A DNA stretch of 42,110 bases from positions 1 through 42,110 of the forward strand of contig JAACJO010000069.1 in NCBI GenBank assembly GCA_013368445.1, given 5' to 3'. Shown piece after piece: positions 1 to 9,700 of the stretch. Each line of letters begins with the position of its first letter. Positions within the stretch are counted from its first letter, which is position 1. This DNA is from Leucocoprinus leucothites. Taxonomy: Eukaryota; Basidiomycota; Agaricomycetes; Agaricales; Agaricaceae. The position numbers were made by a program, and so were the translations under genes. The notes under the pieces were generated by a model. It ran no database searches, was not told the DNA's origin, and saw only the letters and a list, made by a program, of their open reading frames with translations.

Positions 1-16
1 ATGTTGGTTCTCCTAG

Positions 17-379
17 ATTTTGACGGGGATGCTACCATTTCACGACTTAAGAGAGATTCAGATAGTTCGAGCACTTATTAGGGGCGACCCACCAACACAA
101 TCCCGTCCTGCATCCCACTTGAGTGATGAGGAAAGAATCATTTGGGAACAGATTGATCGTTGTTGTCTAGAGGAACCCGAGGAACGACCGAGATGCGAGC
201 AAATTCTTTCTGACCTTCGGGCAGCTGGTCTGTCGAGGGAGGACGCCACTCATGCTCAGGAGCACGCCAGTCGTGAGAGGCAGGATTTCTGGAATGCGAT
301 GAGAGACGGCGAAGAGGAACCGGTCGACTTGAATATGGTCAAACAGATTCTTAGAGACTTGAGCGATTCCAGTAGTTGA
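17..379 (+). CDS. C-terminal exon of a tyrosine-kinase-like (TKL-type) protein kinase, copy A, 5' cut by window edge
   Basis: This is the last exon of a protein kinase. The window opens inside an intron that ends CTCCTAG at 16, and the exon reads on as ILTGMLPFHD, the C-lobe after subdomain IX. It continues through a C-lobe arginine motif (EERPRCEQIL) into a hydrophilic tail and a TGA stop. The catalytic parts (glycine loop, HRD, DFG) would lie left of the window and cannot be judged. It is close to a second copy at 1141-1776, both in protein sequence and in the 3' flank. Kinases of this kind are greatly expanded in Agaricomycetes; substrate and role are unknown. The start codon is not in the window, so the first internal ATG is not a real start. 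Confidence 0.75.
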   Translation: MLTGMLPFHDLREIQIVRALIRGDPPTQSRPASHLSDEERIIWEQIDRCCLEEPEERPRCEQILSDLRAAGLSREDATHAQEHASRERQDFWNAMRDGEEEPVDLNMVKQILRDLSDSSS

Positions 380-598
380 ACTAAGGTCACGTTGTAGTGT
401 CAGCTGTTCAGAAACAATGGTAACTGACGAGGAGCGTCTCGCTTCTCGGTACAACGGTTATTGCACTGAGCATAGACGTGCGATTGGGGGGTCAAGCAAT
501 ATGCCCTTTGGGACGGGAGTTTTGTCGATAGCGTGGAGAACCTCATCTATTCAGTAAACAGCATACGACTCCCTGGTATCTTAGTTTGACATCTATTA
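380..598. repeat. Duplicated 3' flank of kinase copy A
   Basis: This non-coding stretch after the copy A stop aligns by eye with the stretch after copy B (about 1777-2010). Shared landmarks are CTAAG/CTAAGATCACGTT just after the stop, GAAACAATG, and GGTCAAGCAA. The match stops near 598, where the sequence switches to P450-derived DNA sharing the pentamer GCGAG with position 2996. No gene is visible in it. Confidence 0.7.
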
Positions 599-1135
599 AG
601 CGAGTGAGTATGAGGCCCAAGCTGTCACTATGCCGTATATGATGAAAACTGAGCCAACGTAATAATATGCACGTAGAAGGAGAAAGACTAGTCACCTCTT
701 TGTCTCGTGCCCCGCAATGATGAAGGTTGGTATTTTTGCGAGACTGTGAGTGAGATTACGGTAACCTGAATGAGAGCACGACACTCACGGACAAGCGATT
801 GCTCCTCCGGTAGTCGCTGTTGCTTTTCGCCACGAGCATTTGCACGAACCAAGAGCGACGAGAGGTCGTTTGCTCCGCTGTCGCTCTTCTCAGGATGGAC
901 TAGATTAAGTGCAAGCTCCCGCTCTAAAAGAAGCTGCTTCCCTGTCCGATCCATAGTTCCTCTTGCCTTGTCTATTTCCATTGTCATGTTCAGAGGACTA
1001 TGTTGGCCTAGGTCGGACAATTGGTCTCGGAAGGAACTTGGGCACAAACCAGGAATCATATGGCTGGTATGAGCCCTCAGAGCAACCGAACGACACTAGG
1101 GATTATTCCGATTTTGAAGATGATCTTGAAGGCCA
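599..1135 (-). pseudogene. Cytochrome P450 fragment (central part only), disrupted
   Basis: This segment is a partial copy of the intact P450 at 2223-4544, matching about 2996-3515 of it. It covers the region from just before the helix I HETT motif back to the exon encoding KIIFKIG..PSVVRLL. It is broken. An in-frame TGA follows VVRLL where the intact gene has CGA. A length change after the intron near 980-1010 puts the conserved DKARGTMDR segment out of frame with its upstream exon. The N-terminal anchor, helix K and heme-binding region are all missing. It lies between the two kinase fragments, so it arose through duplication and rearrangement of the neighbouring locus and is unlikely to be functional. 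Confidence 0.8.
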
Positions 1136-1140
1136 TACAG

Positions 1141-1776
1141 ATCAACATTCTCGTCAATGAGCTTGAGAGGGCTTGCATAACAGACTTTGGACTCTCTCGC
1201 ATCCGCACAGATAAAACGCTTGCACATTCACTCATCTCGTCCACTGCACAAGGAGTTACCCACCGCTGGGCTGCGCCAGAACTCCTTGACAATATGCAGC
1301 CTACCCTGGCAAGTGACGTGTGGGCTCTTGGGTGTGTCTGCTACGAAGTAGGCTGTCCCCGTACTGCAATTGCCAGCCGAATCAATGACTAATTAGTAAT
1401 GTTGGTTCCCTAGATTTTGACAGGAATGTTGCCATTTCACGATTTGGGAGAAGTTCAGGTTGTTCGAGCACTTATCAGGGGCGACGTGCCAACGCAACCC
1501 CGTCCTGCATCCCGTCTGAGTAACGAGGAAAGAGTCATTTGGGAACAGGTCGATCGTTGCTGTCTAGAGGAACCCGAGGTACGACCGAGGTGCCAGCAAA
1601 TTCTTTCTGATCTTCGGGCAGCTGGTCTGTCGAGGGAGGACGCCGCTCATGTTCAGGGGTATGTCAGCCGCGAGAGGCAGGATTTCTGGGATGCGATGAG
1701 AGATGGCTCGGAAGAGCCGGTCGACTTGAATATGGTCAAACAGATTCTCACAGACTTGAGTGATTCTAGTAGTTGA
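1141..1776 (+). pseudogene. Headless TKL-type protein kinase fragment, copy B
   Basis: Two exons (1141-1347 and 1414-1776) are joined by a 66 nt GT-AG intron with a TGACTAAT branch site. The protein starts abruptly at INILVNE, just before the DFG motif (ITDFGLSR). It continues through the APE motif (WAAPELL) and subdomain IX (SDVWALGC) into the C-lobe and a tail like that of copy A. The whole N-lobe and the HRD catalytic loop are absent, because P450-derived sequence lies immediately upstream. The CAG at 1138-1140 may be the remains of an intron acceptor, so the breakpoint probably fell in an intron. With no ATP-binding lobe it cannot be an active kinase. I call it a pseudogene, although its open frame is intact. 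Confidence 0.75.
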
Positions 1777-2222
1777 ACTAAGATCACGTTCAAATAGTGG
1801 TAGCTGTTGAGAAACAATGATAACTGATGAGGAACGCCTTGTTTCCCAGTCTGACCACTGTTGCTTTGCGCGTAGACTTACTTCATTCTTCGGGATACAC
1901 CGTTCGGAGAGGTCAAGCAACACGCCTTTTAGGACGGGACTTTTTGTCGCTAACGTGGCGAACCTCGTCTACTCACTTAACAGCAAATGGATTCCCTAGC
2001 TTCTTAGCTGGAAGGTTCCGAGGAATAGCAAAGCACAAGGATCTCGTCTCCTAGAAAAGGCACTCTCCGGATCGTCACTATTGGGGGGATATTATACTAT
2101 TGTTCATCGTGAAAAGCAATTTACAAGTATCAAATACTGAGTATTGAGTGGTGGTAGTAGTTAATACATCTAGAGAGGGGGTGACTGATATACAAAATAC
2201 AGTCATCAAGGAATCACGGTCA
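1777..2222. other. Intergenic: duplicated kinase 3' flank, then P450 3' region
   Basis: The first 230 bases or so repeat the flank of kinase copy A. The remainder to the P450 stop codon at 2223 is AT-rich and carries no open frame that I trust. It should contain the 3' untranslated regions of both convergent units. Confidence 0.5.
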
Positions 2223-4544
2223 TCAAAGCGCAACAGGTCGAATAAGCATAGGAAGCAGATTTGTGCCTTTCGGATCCGTCCTCAGAACAGGCCGAGAAAC
2301 GATTTCCGATCGTGTGATAATATCTGACACTGGGACGGCCAACTCAAACTCAAAGGCTCTCACCAGAGTGAAAAGCAAGGCTTTCATCCTAACATATCAA
2401 TGTAGTGTCAGTTTAGAAGGCTGGGAGAAAACAGAAAACGCACTCGAGGAGAGAGAACCTGTACCCAATGCAAGAACGAGGTCCCCCGAAAAAGGTAAGC
2501 TGGTTCCCCCAGACACCAGGTATGCTCATCGCTGCATCAGGTGGTGATTTCCATCGTTCCGGACTGAGATTACCTGTGAGCTCACCAAAGGCAGAGCAAT
2601 CGATTGCGTCACTTACTTGAATTCGCCCGCATCTTTTCCCCAAATTTCTTCCAGCCGATTCACCATAGCGAGCGAAATAAATACAGTCTGCCCTTTCGTG
2701 ACGCTATTCGAAAAAAGGTCACCACAAAACATCTTTAGTCCCATAGAATTTCCCACTTACTGTATTTCATGGTGTACTTTCCCATTCTTGTCAACTACCG
2801 GGTTTTGGAGGGGAATGACATCGTCCTCTGCTGCAACACGCACTGTGGATGGGACGGGTGAATGGAATCTCAGCGTTTCTCGAATTACAGCATCAAGATA
2901 AGGTAGCGCATTGAGTTCGTCCATGTTTGGATTTTCGGAAGGCACGTCAAGCAGCTCATCACGCAGTTTGCGTTGAATGGCGGAGTTTTGAGAGAGCGAG
3001 TATAAGGCCCAAGCTGTCGCTGTGCTGTACATGATGAATACCGAGCTGGTGCACACATGTAGAAGGATAAAGGCTAGTTACCTTGTTGTCTCGTGTCCCG
3101 CAACGATGAAGGTTGGGATTTCTACGAGATGATGAGTAAGGCTACAATGAACTAGAAGAGAACATGGCACTTACGTGCAAGCACTTGTTCCTCTGGAAGT
3201 CGGTGTTGCTTTTCGCCACTCGCATTTGCACGAACCAAGAGTGACAAGAGATCGTTTGCTCCGCTGTCGCTCTTCTCAGGATGCGCTGGATCAAATGCAA
3301 GCTCTCGTTCTGTGAGGAGCTGCTTCCCTATCCGATCCATGGTTCCTCGCGCTTTGTCTGTTTCTATGTCACGTTCAGCAGACTATGTTGGCCCATGTCA
3401 GTTAATTGATCTTGAAAGGAATCTGAGGACGAACCAGGAACCGCGTGGCTGGTATGAGCCCTCGGAGTAGCCGAACAACACTAGGGGATGTTCCGACTTT
3501 GAACATGATCTTGAAGGCATCGTGCAACTCATTGGGTTGGTCCGGTTCTTCGTTGAGTGCGTCAAACTTGTAACCAAATCCTACATGTCACGTCTCATTT
3601 CAGCTGAAAACCGAGGACTTGAAACGAGATGTATACCAGCTTCCCCGATGACGTCTAGAGTAGTTCGACTCAGCCAAGATAACACGTCGATTTGTCGCTG
3701 TTCTCCGTCGGCTTGCTGTATCTGATTCGTCCAGATATCCCTCAACTTCGATCTCGTCATTAGATGTGATTATATACATCGGCTGAAGTAGCGTACCCTG
3801 ACCGCCTTGTCTAGGAAAGTCGCAGTGAAGCGTTTGATCTCGGGTGGCGAGAATGCAGGATTCTTGGCAGAAAATGAGTCAAGAAATCACCGTTATTACA
3901 ACTTCTAGCTCACGAGTATTTTTCTCTAAAAATCGAAATATTCGTGAGTTTCGAGTTCGCAGAGCCCACAGAAAACATACCTGCTTCTTATGAACATCCG
4001 AGTCAACCAGAACTATACCTTTTCGACGGCAGAAAATGAGCCTCCCAGTAGAGATTGAATCAAGCATTACACACCTGGGCCAAGCAATCGGAGTAAGTTG
4101 TAAGCCATAGCCATGGGCTTCCTCCAGGTGCCTGTGTCTTTCTTGACGATATGGCTGATAGCTTTGACATCTGCAGTGAAAAGCCAGTTGTCCTGAACCA
4201 AACAATATGAGTTGAACATGCGCTAATGAGACAGGGGGTATTCACACTCACCCAAAGCACCGCTTTAAACTTGAACGTCGTCCCGTGCTCCTTTGCATGG
4301 CGCTCGTGTACTGCAGCTTGGTCCTGGAAACAATTCAGCTTTCAGCAGACAAGCTAGACACCAGAGGCACACGAACCATAAACATCATGTCCTTCATGTT
4401 CCCGATAAAAATATTCGTGCTAGACAGGCCAGGTAGATCCCTAATTGGCGAGGTAAAGTCACGATGCAGCGCGCCATAGGCTTTGTAGAGCACGTAGAGC
4501 GCGACCGACCCACCCAGGGAGAGGGAGATCTGTGCAAGAGACAT
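2223..4544 (-). CDS. Cytochrome P450 monooxygenase, fungal microsomal type
   Basis: This is a heme monooxygenase expected in the ER membrane, working with NADPH-P450 reductase. I could splice it completely across about a dozen short introns. In order it has a hydrophobic N-terminal anchor ([15 protein letters not shown]), the helix I motif AGHETTS (split by the intron near 3060-3085), the helix K ExxR motif (RETLRF), the FNPERW segment, the heme-binding loop [14 protein letters not shown], and a conserved C-terminus ending [11 protein letters not shown]. The cysteine ligand is present. An apparent stop near 3405 lies inside a good 52 nt intron with a CTGAC branch site, so it is not a disruption. 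I placed the start at the ATG at 4544. An upstream exon beginning at the ATG near 4676 is possible. Substrate and CYP family are not assigned. A broken partial copy lies at 599-1135. Confidence 0.88.
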
Positions 4545-4679
4545 ATCAAACAAGAGACACAGGGGCGCCCGAGGAAGGGAGATGGTGGGCAGGAAGGCCA
4601 GTTATAAGGGACACCTCATGCAATTTCGGCAGCCGCTTGCCTGCAGGAAGCTCCTGAAGGCGCTTATTGACAGACATCT

Positions 4680-5826
4680 CCACATTCCATCAGTCCCTTC
4701 AGCGCTGTTCATTTCGAGACAGCGAGACAGGATTTTTCCGTGAATAGATTACGATGGCTATCCTACTCCGCAGTTCAAGATTACAAGCAAGTAGCCCAAT
4801 TGCCGTCTGCGGGCCTGAGGGTATTGAGCCCGAGTTGGAACGCGTCCGAGTCGAGGGAGATTCTGTCACCTGCCGAAGTGCCGCGGTGAATTCAAAAATT
4901 GTAATTGTGACAGCTTGTTCAGCCGCTTCGGAGGCATGAAGGCCTGAGGTGTTGTCACTAAGATTACAACGTTGAAGGTCGTGGAATTGGTCGTCTTGAA
5001 CTTGACTCAGTAAATATGTTTCCCCCGAGACTTTCCGCGATTCAAATCACGGAAACGGAAGAGGTCGGACACACACACGAGGAACTCATATCCTTGGACT
5101 CAGGATCACCTTCGAGTCAGACGATTCCTTTGGGCGTTTTTCCTCTCAATGCCAATGATTCCTTTTGTTCTCTATTGGTGCCATGACGCTCAGCGTGACC
5201 TCGGGCCAATTGAAGTTGCGAATGGCCTCTTTTTGGCCGCTTATTACGGTCTCAAGGCGGTTCACCTACCCACGTACACTCCTTTTTCAGGATTAAATTA
5301 TCATCCATGGATCAATAATTGCATAGAATTAAAAGGATCAAGTCGGGAGTCGAGCCTCTTGTTTCCGACAAACCGCCTCTGTGGACAGCAACATATTCCC
5401 TCCACCTGAATATGCCTGAACCCCCTAAATGGTGCGCTGTAACTGAAAGCTGATCTTCTGACCTCCAATTGCGACATCTTTGATTTTTGTCATAGCCTGA
5501 TTCCCTCGCCTAGCACTCGGCATCACCAACGTCTAGCTTTGGGATACACACTCACGCATGGTCGGTGCTCGATAGATGCATTGAAGAGCTTCTAATCCAC
5601 TCATCACAGCTAGTGGTTATATTGATCGCGCGGACTGAGTAGCAGGCTACAGGACAAAAGAATAGTTCCGGAGATATTAGGGATATAAGCGTAGCGGAAA
5701 TCAATGCCCGAAAACTTGGAGCCCGCAGAGATGCGCGCCTAGTCGGTTTGATCGCTGATCATGAGTCCATAAATAGAGAAGAATTGATGGTCATGACATC
5801 TGATCGTGCCCTCTTCCCCACACACC
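4680..5826. other. Intergenic region between divergent P450 and MCP1-like genes
   Basis: This 1.1 kb stretch holds the presumed promoters of the two divergent genes. The open frames in it (for example 5149-5409 +) have no recognisable domain, no intron continuation and no partner exons. I see no RNA gene or repeat. Confidence 0.5.
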
Positions 5827-6657
5827 ATGTCAGCTAGTCCCAGCAACACTCGAAAGACAGTTTTGAACGTGTTAACGACCGTCTCGCATGTGACTTCACC
5901 GTTTATCTCAGTATTCCTCCTAGTTCACCTTGCGGCACCAGTACTCGCCAATGTAGGTGGAACGAATCTTGCATCTCAGACAATGGTACGCGTCTTTCTT
6001 TACAACACTCAATAATCGGTTGTTAATTAACGTTCTTCACGGCAGATTCTTGGCCGGGAGTACTATCAAACTCCTATAGGAGAAGGCCTGCTTGCTCTGG
6101 GACCTATAGTTGTTCATTCCATTGCTGGAATATCCAAACGACTCCTGCTCACCGCACCCTCCAACAAACCATCGGGTGCAGACGGCAAATCATCCGAAAA
6201 ACGCGCCACCTCCCACAGACCTCTCACAACACTATTGAGTCTTACGGGCTACGCAACTGTACTCATATTCCTTCCTGTCCATTTCCTTGTCCATAGAGAC
6301 TACCCAGCTCTCCCAATTGAGCCCATATCCTCTGTGGGTCCCGCGTCCTTGGATTACGAATACGTTAAATACGGACTACATACCTGGCCATGGAGGAGCT
6401 GGTTCCTATATGCAGGCCTTGTCGGTTCCGTCGCTCTCCATGCTGCAGATGGAGCCACTCTCATTTGGAACACGTGGTTCAAAGATAGCTGGGGTAACCT
6501 GTCCCACAAGACGCGTAGGACAATCGCAGTCGGGGGTGTTATTATCCCAGTATTACTGGGTCTTACCGCAATTGCTAGAGAACCTCCCATGATAATGTCA
6601 TTTTTGCAAAATCGGTATCATGCTGCTTATACGCAGTCGATTGCTTTCCGGGTTTAA
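5827..6657 (+). CDS. MCP1-like mitochondrial transmembrane protein (DUF1691 family)
   Basis: Two exons (5827-5985 and 6046-6657) encode 256 residues. The intron is GTACGC..GGCAG with a TTAATTAAC branch region. The protein has four hydrophobic segments: SVFLLVHLAAPVLA in exon 1, then ATVLIFLPVHFLVHRDYP, WFLYAGLVGSVALHAADG, and VGGVIIPVLLGLTAIA. The conserved histidines in LLVHLAAP, PVHFLVHR and ALHAADG match the family of yeast Mcp1, a mitochondrial outer membrane protein that suppresses loss of the ER-mitochondria tether and of vacuole-contact lipid transport. A role in mitochondrial lipid homeostasis is inferred from that family. It is convergent with the ATPase gene, whose stop lies about 100 bases away. 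The frame is intact. Confidence 0.85.
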
Positions 6658-6761
6658 GTGAACAAAATATGTTACATTACAGAACTTTGTATTTACAAAT
6701 ATTGCCCATCGAGGGAATCGAATAGAACAAGAATCCCCACTCCAGTAGAATGTCAAGCTCG

Positions 6762-9700
6762 TCATTGTTTGACGCTCATCGTCCTCATAGTAGGGACTAC
6801 CACGAAATCATCAGCGTCTAGGCATACGTCAGGATTTACCAGGAGTGAAGGCACTTACACATCATAAGTCCCTTGATATCCTTCACCCGCTTATGCTCAA
6901 CACTACCTCTCAAGATCACGACACGTATTGATGCCCAGGCCAAAATAACGATACCGAATGCCACAGGGATGAGCCAGTAGAGTGGCAAGAGATGGTAAGA
7001 ACCGCCAAACACGATATGCAAGGGTGGGGTATAAATGATGAAGACACCAAGTGCAGCACCACCCAAGATACCGATGAAGTTCCACATATTGCCGACAACG
7101 CGACGACCGAATGGGTATGTAAGCCGCGCTTTCACCGCGAAAACATTGAAGCACTGGTTGATGAAAATTGAAATAAAGACAACGGATTGAGCTTGTGCAA
7201 AAGCATCGACTTGCTGAGCGGCAGTGAGTATACGGCCAGCGTTGTTGATGAAATTCGGTGCGTCTTCCACAAAATACACTAAAATACGCAAGTTATTGGT
7301 TGCTGGGAGGTGAGATAAAACAAGGCTGCTTTACCTCCGGTCCTCTGCGCTTGGAATAAGTCAGAGGGGGTAAATCCATTCTTCCAGAATACGACAAAAT
7401 AAGCAACCATTCTATAGCCTAATCAGTCTAGTCTTCCTTCCCGAATGGATTATACTCACCCTGAAATCGCTTCTATAATTCCGAATTCCAGATACGAGTA
7501 ACTCAGGAGGTTACGGTCGACAAGTTTCTCGTCATCTGTCTCTTCTAATAAATCCTCCCAGAACGCTTTCGTGAAGGGCGCCTTTAGCCAGCTAATCCAT
7601 TGCCTAATCCTGGAAAAGCTGGTACGTTCTTGACTTTCGGTATCTCTTCCCAAGGTCTTGACACGCCTTAGAGCACGTTTCTTGAGTGAGAGAACAGAGC
7701 GATCGTTGACTAGTCATATGCTTAAGTACCTAGGTTTTACCATGGGAGAATAGATTTTACCCGGTTTCCTTGGTTTCAGGCGCATCAAACCATCGTCTGT
7801 CTCGGGCCTATCCCAAGCGAAGGTAAGCTTCAGAAATCAAACTCAGTTAAGGAACGTGGTCATTAGAGGAAAGGACATACACCCAGGAATAGGTCGAAAC
7901 CAAGATCTATGGAAAGACTAGTGAATCTCAGGGAAACATTCTCGTTAATTCTTACTCACCAATTACCAGAATCAAAATGGCAGAGAGGGGAAGGGGTATG
8001 GGTACGACAACATCTGGATGGCAAATCAGCTACCAGTGGTCTCAAAAGATCAAGTTGCACTTACAGAGAAGCTGCGGGATGACTTCTGGGGTACTGTGGG
8101 TGATAGTGTACCTAGAGGAGTCATTTATATCACCCCGTCCAATCTAGGGTATAATAAAATCCTTACTGGATGGAACGCTTCAGGTTGTTGAAAATCAGGC
8201 GCCCCTCCGCCACACCCTCTAGAATTAAGCTAAGAAAAGTAAATGATGGCATATATGTTCATACACTCACTGACTGTGGACGCAAAATTATCGTCTGGGT
8301 GAAAAACATCAGCATTTAGATGCCCACAATTTAGTTGGACAATCTCTTACCGAGCAGGATCATGTTGGCGGCTTCTTTTGACACATCGGAACCAGATATG
8401 TTCATAGCAATACCCAAGTCAGCCTGGAGACAATGTCAGCCCACAGTACTATGCAAGGAAATGAATGTGCAATGCACCTTCTTAAGAGCAGGAGAGTCGT
8501 TGACACCGTCTCCAGTGCTAAGGCGGGTCCTTTAGCCAAAGGTTACATATTTAATCAAGTCCACTTACACTCCAACGATATGGCCCAAAGCCTGAGCACG
8601 TTTGACTAAGTGGTTGGTCCATCGGGTCAACGAACGTTAGGCGGTTACTCCGAATAGGGCTCACCGATTTCAAGCTTGTGCTTGGGAGTAGTACGAGCAA
8701 ACACGATCTCAGATTTGCTGAAGACTGGCGGAGATATTAGGTGACAATGAAATGCGAAGAAAACCGCAGAAACTGACTCTGATCCCACTGCCATCCCTCG
8801 AGGCTATCAATGTCATCGCCGTGGACGACAACAGCCGAAACCTCATCCTCGTAGATCTCCTCAATGGGCCGTCCGGTCTTATCACTCAATGATTCCCTCG
8901 TATCCCAAGAACGAGATTTATTTTGCGCGCAATGGCTTCAGCGGTCTTTGGATGGTCACCTTTTCCAGTCCGGAGGTTAGCCAAAGTTCTCCTCATGACA
9001 TAAATGTAGAAATGACCGACCAGTAACCATCATAACCTTGATTCCGGCCAGACGGAGGGTACCGATAGCTTCGCGAACGCCGTGTTTAGGAGGATCTTCA
9101 AGAGAGACGAGGCTTATGAAACAATATCCTTCACTCGGATAGTTCAAGTCCTGTTTGCTGAAAGTGTAGTCGATGGGGTATTCATTGCCAGGAAGAAGGT
9201 ACTGCGCGCAGCCAATCACACGGTGACCCCGGGATGCCATATACTGTGGGACAGTAACTCAATGAGCATGATTAATCGGTGTCGGAGAAGTGTCAGTCTT
9301 ACATTGTAGGCTTCCTCGTATCCTTTACGGAATTCGTCGTCGATGGGGTAAAGTTTGCCGTCTTTGAGATACGTCGTGCATTTGGCCAACACACGTTCGG
9401 GGGCACCCTTGAGCAAGGCACTCAGGCAACCAGAATTGTGCGTCTTTTTTAACTGAAGGTCGTGGAGTTGATAAAGGTGATAAGCTATTATGAAGCTCAC
9501 TTACGATGACCAAAGCCCATTTGTTGGTGGAGTTGAAAGGAACTGGAATGATAGACTCGGACATAAGCACTGGGTGACCTCGAGCAAGATAGAACAACTG
9601 ACTCTCAAAAGCTTTGGAATAAGCCTTGATATATGCATCGTAATCAGATGGTAAGTACCGAGCCGCAAACCGAGTGAGACCGGTTTCCGTTGCATCCCCA

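Noticed and set aside
3390..3425. In-frame stop in the intact P450 gene
   Set aside because: The stop lies inside a 52 nt GT-AG intron with a CTGAC branch site. Removing it gives [16 protein letters not shown], which is a normal P450 sequence.
5149..5409. Possible 86-residue protein on the + strand
   Set aside because: No domain, no signal of splicing and no similarity I recognise. It lies in a divergent promoter region.
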